The notes under the pieces are model-generated. The model had not been told where the DNA came from, did no database searches, and saw only the letters and a list, made by a program, of their open reading frames with translations. From DATLAN01 sp035527455 (GTDB lineage Bacteria > Planctomycetota > Planctomycetia > Pirellulales > Thermoguttaceae): 64,000 nucleotides of DNA. The DNA lies in contig DATLAN010000080.1 of NCBI GenBank assembly GCA_035527455.1, positions 1 to 64,000 on the forward strand. Reading direction: 5' to 3'. How positions within the stretch are numbered: position 1 is the first letter of the stretch; every line of letters begins with the position of its first letter. The translations under genes and the position numbers were made by a program. Shown here one piece after another: positions 59,504 through 64,000 of this stretch.

Positions 59504-61249
59504 ATGTCGAGGCGCCTGGCGTTGGGGGTTTGGCCCCGAATCGTGGTGGTCGGGCTGATGGCCCGAGTTCTCTGCTTCACGCCGGCACATGCGGCGGAAA
59601 ACGACCCGCAGGACGCGTTGATCCGCGCGCAGATCGCCGCCGGCGAGTTTGCCCCGGCCGTGGCGGCGGCCCGTGCGGCGGCCGATCCGCAGCGCCGCGA
59701 CCGTCTGCTGGCCGAAATCGCCGTGGCCCAGGCTGCCGTCGGGGCGCGTGAGGGCGCCTTGCGCACGGTGGCGGAGATGTACGACGACCGCAACCGCGCC
59801 GAGGCCCTTTCTCGGATTGCCGCCCAACTTTTCGGGGGACGCGGCGGCGGGGCCCAAGCCGACTTCGACCCCCTGATCGAACTAATCACCTCCACCATCG
59901 CGCCGGCGTCCTGGGAAACGGTTGGCGGGCCGGGGGCCATCGCGCCGTTTGCCACCGGCGTATACGTCGATGCCCAGGGTGTGCTCCGGCCGCTGATGAA
60001 GCAGAAAGTCACCGGCACATTGGGTACGCTGCATGCCGCCAGCGCGGTCCAAGCCGGCCAAGAGGACGTACGGCGGAGTTCACCGCTGCGGAAAGTCTCG
60101 TTGCCGAGGTTGGAGAAGCAAATCCAACTGCGTCTGGCGGCCGGCCGAGGGCCGACCGAAGCCATGCAAGTCCTGGCCGGCCTGCAACGCATCGAGTACG
60201 TCTTCGTCTATCCCGACACCGGCGACCTGGTCCTGGCCGGACCGGCCGGAGACTGGGCCCTCGACGGGGAGAACCGCATCGTCGGCAGCGACACGGGTTT
60301 GCCGGTCCTCCGGCTGGACGACCTGGTAGTCGTACTCCGCCACATGATGAGCGGACCCGACGCCCGATTCGGCTGCGCGATCGTCCCCACGCAACAGGCC
60401 TTGGCGCGCACGCAGCTCTTTTTGAACGAATCGAATCCCGATTTCCGAAATGCCGCCGACCGGGAAGCCTGGCTGGAACAACTCCGCTCGCGGCTGGGGA
60501 AGCAACAGATCGACGTCTACGGGCTCGACCCGCGCACCCGCGCCGCTCGGGTCATGGTCGAAGCCGACTATCGCATGAAGCTGGTCGGCATGGGCCTGGA
60601 AGAGGGCGTGCCCGGCGTGGAGAGTTACCTCGAGTCGATCCGCGTTCGCCCGGGCGAGGCCCCGCCGCCGATGGGCGTTCTCCGCTGGTGGTTCACGCTC
60701 GACTACGACGCGGTGCTGGCCAGCCAAGACGGCAGCGCCTTCGCCGTTCGCGGCCAGGGCGTGAAAGTCTTGAGCGAAAACGAACTGCTCACGGCCGAAG
60801 GCAAACGGGTCCACACGGGCGAGTCCGAAGAGTTGAACCGTCAGTTCGCCCGGAGCTTCACGCAACACTTCGCGGCCCTCTGTCGGAAATACCCCGTTTA
60901 CGCCGAGTTACGAAATGTTTTCGACCTGGCGCTGGTCGGTGCGTTGATCCAAAGCGAGGAGTTGGCCCAGAAGGCCGCTTGGCATTTGACCTGTTTCGGC
61001 GATGCCGGCGCGTACTCGTTTCCACTCGGCCCGGCCCCGAAGCAAGTGGAAACGGTTGCCAATTACCGCACGATCCGCTCGGGCACGAAGATCCACACGA
61101 TATCCGGCGTCAGCGGCGGAGTGCGCGTCGATCCCGCCCGGCTGGTCACGCGTCGGGCCATTGAAATCGACCGTTACAGCGGCCTGGAAGACCGTCGCTC
61201 GGCTGCGGCCGTGAAAGGGCTGCCGGCCGCGGCGTGGTGGTGGGATTAG
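59504..61249 (+). CDS. Secreted DUF1598 family protein
   Basis: 581 residues from ATG 59504, behind a GGAGGTGACC site. The signal peptide ends near PAHAAEN. A helical N-terminal part (FAPAVAAARAAADPQRRDRL) is followed by the DUF1598 core (GVYVDAQGVLRPLMKQK, IEYVFVYPDTGDLVLAGPAG, VRPGEAPPPMGVLRWWFTLD), seen almost only in planctomycetes. The protein is expected outside the cytoplasm. No biochemical role is known. The frame upstream of 59504 is open but has no conserved content. Confidence 0.85.
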   Translation: MSRRLALGVWPRIVVVGLMARVLCFTPAHAAENDPQDALIRAQIAAGEFAPAVAAARAAADPQRRDRLLAEIAVAQAAVGAREGALRTVAEMYDDRNRAEALSRIAAQLFGGRGGGAQADFDPLIELITSTIAPASWETVGGPGAIAPFATGVYVDAQGVLRPLMKQKVTGTLGTLHAASAVQAGQEDVRRSSPLRKVSLPRLEKQIQLRLAAGRGPTEAMQVLAGLQRIEYVFVYPDTGDLVLAGPAGDWALDGENRIVGSDTGLPVLRLDDLVVVLRHMMSGPDARFGCAIVPTQQALARTQLFLNESNPDFRNAADREAWLEQLRSRLGKQQIDVYGLDPRTRAARVMVEADYRMKLVGMGLEEGVPGVESYLESIRVRPGEAPPPMGVLRWWFTLDYDAVLASQDGSAFAVRGQGVKVLSENELLTAEGKRVHTGESEELNRQFARSFTQHFAALCRKYPVYAELRNVFDLALVGALIQSEELAQKAAWHLTCFGDAGAYSFPLGPAPKQVETVANYRTIRSGTKIHTISGVSGGVRVDPARLVTRRAIEIDRYSGLEDRRSAAAVKGLPAAAWWWD

Positions 61250-61856
61250 GGCGCATGAAGAAGCCCCGTCCCGGAGTTCGAGGACGGGGCTCCCTGAAGG
61301 TGAGCCCGGAATTGCGGTCAACTGGGGATGTCGACCGAAGGAATCGTGGGGATGCAATGGACGATTGGACTCACCTGCCATCGATCGATGGCTGTTGGGT
61401 AAGAAGGAACGTGAAGTAACGCGTGAAGGATGCAAGCCTCATGCCAATGGCACGCTTCCCCCGTCCGCTTGCTTTGGTGCAACGTCCCTAATCTGTTATT
61501 CAACCGGCACTTGCGCCGACGGCGTGGAAGCGGCTGAAGCCGACACCCACGGCGGCGACACGTCGCTTTTTGGCAATCCGCGGCCGCGTGGATGATGCCC
61601 GAACTCGACGCCGGCCGCCCTGCTTCGAGCGTTTCCACCCGGAAGCCGGCACCCGGGCGGATTTCCCACTCGGCAGACTTTACGGTGCCGGCCATCTTTG
61701 CCCCCGGATTGTTTACAAAACGCCGCCCTCGGGCCCTTGGTCGTCGGGTACTCGCACTAGGGTTCAATGAGCCGCCGAGTTGCACCGCAACGCGACGGCC
61801 CGATCGGTGGGTTCGTACCCTTAGGGTAACTTCCGAAAGGCAAAACGAGAGGTGCG
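61250..61856. other. 607-bp intergenic region after the DUF1598 gene
   Basis: It starts with the terminator-like hairpin and then shows no feature I can support; short open frames here lack codon bias, start context and family likeness. Confidence 0.6.
61262..61291 (+). terminator. Terminator-like hairpin after the DUF1598 gene
   Basis: Perfect 10-bp stem AGCCCCGTCC / GGACGGGGCT with a 10-nt loop, 12 bp after the stop codon. There is no U run, so it would be a non-canonical or Rho-assisted terminator. Confidence 0.6.
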
Positions 61857-62144
61857 ATGATGGAAATGGTGCGGATCATTCAGTGCGACGCGGCCGACTG
61901 CGCGTACAACCAGAACAGCCAGTGCCACGCAATGGCCATTACCGTCGGCGGCGGCATGGACCACAAGTGCGACACCTTCACGACGGGAACCGGCCAAGGC
62001 GGCTTCCCCGACGTGATCGGCGGCGTGGGCGCCTGCAAAGCCGCCTCGTGCAGGCACAACATGAACCTCGAGTGCGAAGCGCCCGGCATCAAAATCGGCC
62101 GCGAAGCGGGACTGGTCGACTGCCTGACGTTCGAACCCGGGTGA
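61857..62144 (+). CDS. Small protein with two DUF1540 domains
   Basis: 95 residues. Two copies of a Cys-rich motif: residues about 8-40 (IQCDAADCAYNQNSQCHAMA, CDTF) and 57-92 (GACKAASCRHNMNLECEAPG, CLTF). Each has four cysteines in the C-x4-C-x6/7-C spacing of DUF1540, which probably binds a metal. The start is at the first of two adjacent ATGs behind AGAGG. Role unknown. The stop is followed by element A6 and its flank. Confidence 0.85.
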   Translation: MMEMVRIIQCDAADCAYNQNSQCHAMAITVGGGMDHKCDTFTTGTGQGGFPDVIGGVGACKAASCRHNMNLECEAPGIKIGREAGLVDCLTFEPG

Positions 62145-62190
62145 ACCGGCTGGCACCAAACGGTTCTTGACATCGTTGCGGTAAACTCCG

Positions 62191-62266
62191 GGGTGGCACG
62201 CCCTGAGGAACGAAGGGCGTGGTACGTCGGGAAAACACGCCCTTCGTTCCTCAGGGCGTGCCACCC
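62191..62266. repeat. Palindrome family A, element A6 (type 2 loop, type B flank)
   Basis: Hairpin with loop GTGGTACGTCGGGAAAAC. The B flank (62152-62190) precedes it in the same orientation as before A5, but the loop is in the opposite orientation. It lies between convergent genes. Confidence 0.95.
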
Positions 62267-62302
62267 ACCACCGCCAATATGTCGTGGTGCAATACACGCA
62301 CC

Positions 62303-63610
62303 CTACCGACTCGGGCCGATGGCGTATAGATGCCCTTCGGCGCGGAGGTAGATCCGTCCGCCGCTGATCGCCGGCGAGGCGAAGCACCGCTCGCCCAGTT
62401 CGTTCTCGGCCACCACGTCGAACGTCTCGCCGGGGCGGACGATCGTGGTGACGCCTTCGTCGGAGAGGAAATGGACCAGGCCCTCGGCCTCGACCAGCGA
62501 GGCGCTGTAGTGCGGGCCGATCCGTTCCATCCAACACCGCCGGCCGGTCTCGGCCTCGAAGCAACTGGCGATGCCGATATCCGAGACGACCAGGAAGTAC
62601 CTGCCCCCGCCGGCGACGATCGGCGAAGGCACGTACGAGCAGCCCTTGGTCGTGTGCCAGACCACGTGCGTGTCGGTCACGTTGCCTTGCCCGTCGGGGC
62701 GGATGGCCATGATGTGGAACTCGGGGAACCCGGCCGTCATGAAGAACAGCTCCCCGTTGAAGACCAGCGAGGCGACGTACTGTTCGGTGGGGCCGTCGAT
62801 GATCCAGTGCCGCCGGCCGTTTTGGGGATCGTAACTGGCCACGCACTTCGTGCCGGAGAGGACCATCTGCACGCGGCCGTCGATCTCGCGGATGATCGGG
62901 GGGCAGTAGCTCCGCGTGTTGTTCACCCGGGGCCGTTTCCAGACCGTCTTGCCGGTGGCCCGATCCAGCGCGACCAGGTAGCCGTCTCCGTCGTGGTCGC
63001 CGTTGAGGATGACGAGGCTTTCGTACAGGATCGGCGAGCTGCAATAGCCGTGCCGGCTGGAGAAGCGCCCCGGCCGGGCGACCCATTGTTGCTCGCCCTG
63101 GAAGTCGTACGCCGCCACCAACATGTTGCCCGGCGTGGCCATGTCGCCGCCGGCGGGATCGCTCGGATCCGCCAAAGCCGTGTCGGGCTCGAGGAAGGAG
63201 ACGTAGACGAGTTTGCCGTCGGCCGCCGGCGTGCTCGAGGCGTAGCTGTTCAGCCGGTGCTGCTTTTCCAACGGAGCACGGAGCACGACTTGTTGCCAAA
63301 GGATCCGCCCACTGCCGCGGTCGAGACACGACAAGACGCGATCCTTGATCTCCTCGAAGCAAGTGACGAGGAAGATCCGCTCGCCGAAGACGATCGGCGA
63401 GCCATGACCCTTGCCGGGGATGGCCGCCTTCCAAGCGATGTTCTTCCCGTCCGCTCCGTTCCAGCGGATGGGGATCTCCTTCTCCACGCTGGTCCCGTCG
63501 CTGCGCGGCCCTCGCCAGCCGGGCCAGTCCTCGGCCGCGGTCTCGGCAGGGAGAAACAGGGGAAACAGGCACAAGAGACACAAGAGGAGGATTGACGTCT
63601 TTGGCGGCAC
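62303..63610 (-). CDS. Secreted PQQ-type beta-propeller protein
   Basis: 435 residues from GTG 63610, with GAGGA nine bases upstream; no ATG gives a signal peptide. The signal peptide (LLLCLLCLFPLFLPAETAAE) is followed by EDWPGWRGPRSDGTSVEKEI, the opening motif of planctomycete PQQ-like proteins. Repeats of the propeller (VAAYDFQGEQQWVARPGRFS, VALDRATGKTVWKRPRVNN, ASCFEAETGRRCWMERIGPH) follow. No PQQ dehydrogenase catalytic residues are seen, so it is likely a binding or scaffold protein rather than a dehydrogenase. Confidence 0.87.
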   Translation of the reverse strand: MPPKTSILLLCLLCLFPLFLPAETAAEDWPGWRGPRSDGTSVEKEIPIRWNGADGKNIAWKAAIPGKGHGSPIVFGERIFLVTCFEEIKDRVLSCLDRGSGRILWQQVVLRAPLEKQHRLNSYASSTPAADGKLVYVSFLEPDTALADPSDPAGGDMATPGNMLVAAYDFQGEQQWVARPGRFSSRHGYCSSPILYESLVILNGDHDGDGYLVALDRATGKTVWKRPRVNNTRSYCPPIIREIDGRVQMVLSGTKCVASYDPQNGRRHWIIDGPTEQYVASLVFNGELFFMTAGFPEFHIMAIRPDGQGNVTDTHVVWHTTKGCSYVPSPIVAGGGRYFLVVSDIGIASCFEAETGRRCWMERIGPHYSASLVEAEGLVHFLSDEGVTTIVRPGETFDVVAENELGERCFASPAISGGRIYLRAEGHLYAIGPSR

Positions 63611-63852
63611 AGATTGATCCTCGGTCGATCTCGGGGGGATTCCGGGACGTGGGGGTCCATTATAACAGACCGGGGTGCAGACGCCATCGCGAAGCGTCGA
63701 CGACCCCCCGCCGCTTGCGGCTTCGCCCGGTTCGCACATCCCGCGGCCTTCTTCTCGGGAGCACCTGCGATCCGGATTTGACCGGACCGATTGCCGACGT
63801 GTTCCGTCACGCGGACCGCCCTGATTGGAGCTATCAGCCACCCGCCGGCGGA

Positions 63853-64000
63853 TCAGATGAACAGGTTGACGTTGCCGGCCTCGGCCTGGCCTAAGTACAT
63901 GGCCACGCCGCCTTCTTCCACGCCGTCGATGAGTTCTTCGCGGCGGATGCCCATCAGGTCCATGCTCATCGAACAGGCGACCAGACGCACGCCGGCCTCC
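63853..64000 (-). CDS. DsrE/DsrF/DrsH-like family protein (3' end only)
   Basis: The last 48 codons of a gene that continues beyond the window. The sequence VACSMSMDLMGIRREELIDG followed by VEEGGVAMYLGQAEAGNVNL matches the C-terminus of DsrE-like proteins, with the conserved Cys in ACSMSM used in sulfur transfer or redox binding. No more can be said from this fragment. Confidence 0.75.
   Translation of the reverse strand, partial: EAGVRLVACSMSMDLMGIRREELIDGVEEGGVAMYLGQAEAGNVNLFI

Noticed and set aside
61250..61856. Short open frames after the DUF1598 gene (for example 61592-62170)
   Set aside because: They overlap the DUF1540 gene in another frame or have basic random-like composition without a start context.
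21164..62266. Dispersed palindromes as parts of a CRISPR array
   Set aside because: Copies are kilobases apart with genes between them, not regularly spaced.

Overview
The window is a high-GC chromosome segment that looks like a member of the Planctomycetota, probably near the Pirellulales. This is inferred from gene families rather than from an rRNA marker. Typical signs are a very large secreted multi-CxxCH protein with a LamG-like fold, DUF1598, DUF1570 and DUF5060 proteins, a Tat-exported Gfo/Idh/MocA oxidoreductase, a secreted PQQ-type propeller protein and Pro/Glu/Thr-rich lipoproteins. Heptose genes (hldE and a family 9 glycosyltransferase), a secretin and several lipoproteins point to a diderm envelope.

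Layout. 1-12.6 kb: cation efflux transporter, secreted DUF5060 protein, pentaheme-type giant, hldE, secreted DUF1570 metalloprotease-like protein, PilZ-like protein. 12.8-24.5 kb: purM, an EPT-repeat cytochrome lipoprotein, glgX, a membrane-anchored trypsin-like protease, an rRNA-type methyltransferase, an antitoxin remnant, a YgiQ-type radical SAM protein and a heptosyltransferase. 24.8-34 kb: envelope and sugar-associated genes (DUF4254, methyltransferase, M28 peptidase, membrane proteins, TPR plus Wza-like export pair, FHA protein). 34.4-39.9 kb: tRNA-Gly, tig, clpP1, clpP2, a lipoprotein and purD. 40-43.7 kb: MATE transporter, oxidoreductase, csrA. 43.8-56.9 kb: a tight-adherence (Tad/Flp) pilus locus with a sigma-54 activator beside it; pilin, peptidase, TadE, CpaB, TadG-like, CpaF, TadB and TadC run on the plus strand and meet a minus-strand block of secretin, lipoprotein and TPR protein. 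57-64 kb: a small planctomycete-type protein, a ClpP-fold protein, an ArsM-like methyltransferase, DUF1598, DUF1540, a PQQ-type propeller protein and the end of a DsrE-like gene.

The most notable gene is the ArsM-like methyltransferase at 58306-59052 (minus). Its frame is interrupted by a single TGA at 58459-58461, exactly where arsenite methyltransferases usually carry a conserved cysteine. The frame stays open and family-like for 50 more codons, and a 6-bp stem with a GGTC loop follows 22 nt after the TGA. This is what a bacterial selenocysteine codon plus SECIS looks like, so I annotate it as a candidate selenoprotein.

The second theme is a dense set of intergenic repeats: at least six unrelated families of long palindromes and five heptanucleotide tandem-repeat types. 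One palindrome family (about 115 bp with its flank, six copies) shows two loop types, and in one copy the loop is flipped relative to the flank. Elements of different families supply or border the stop codons of several genes, and one abuts a truncated antitoxin-like gene exactly at its edge.
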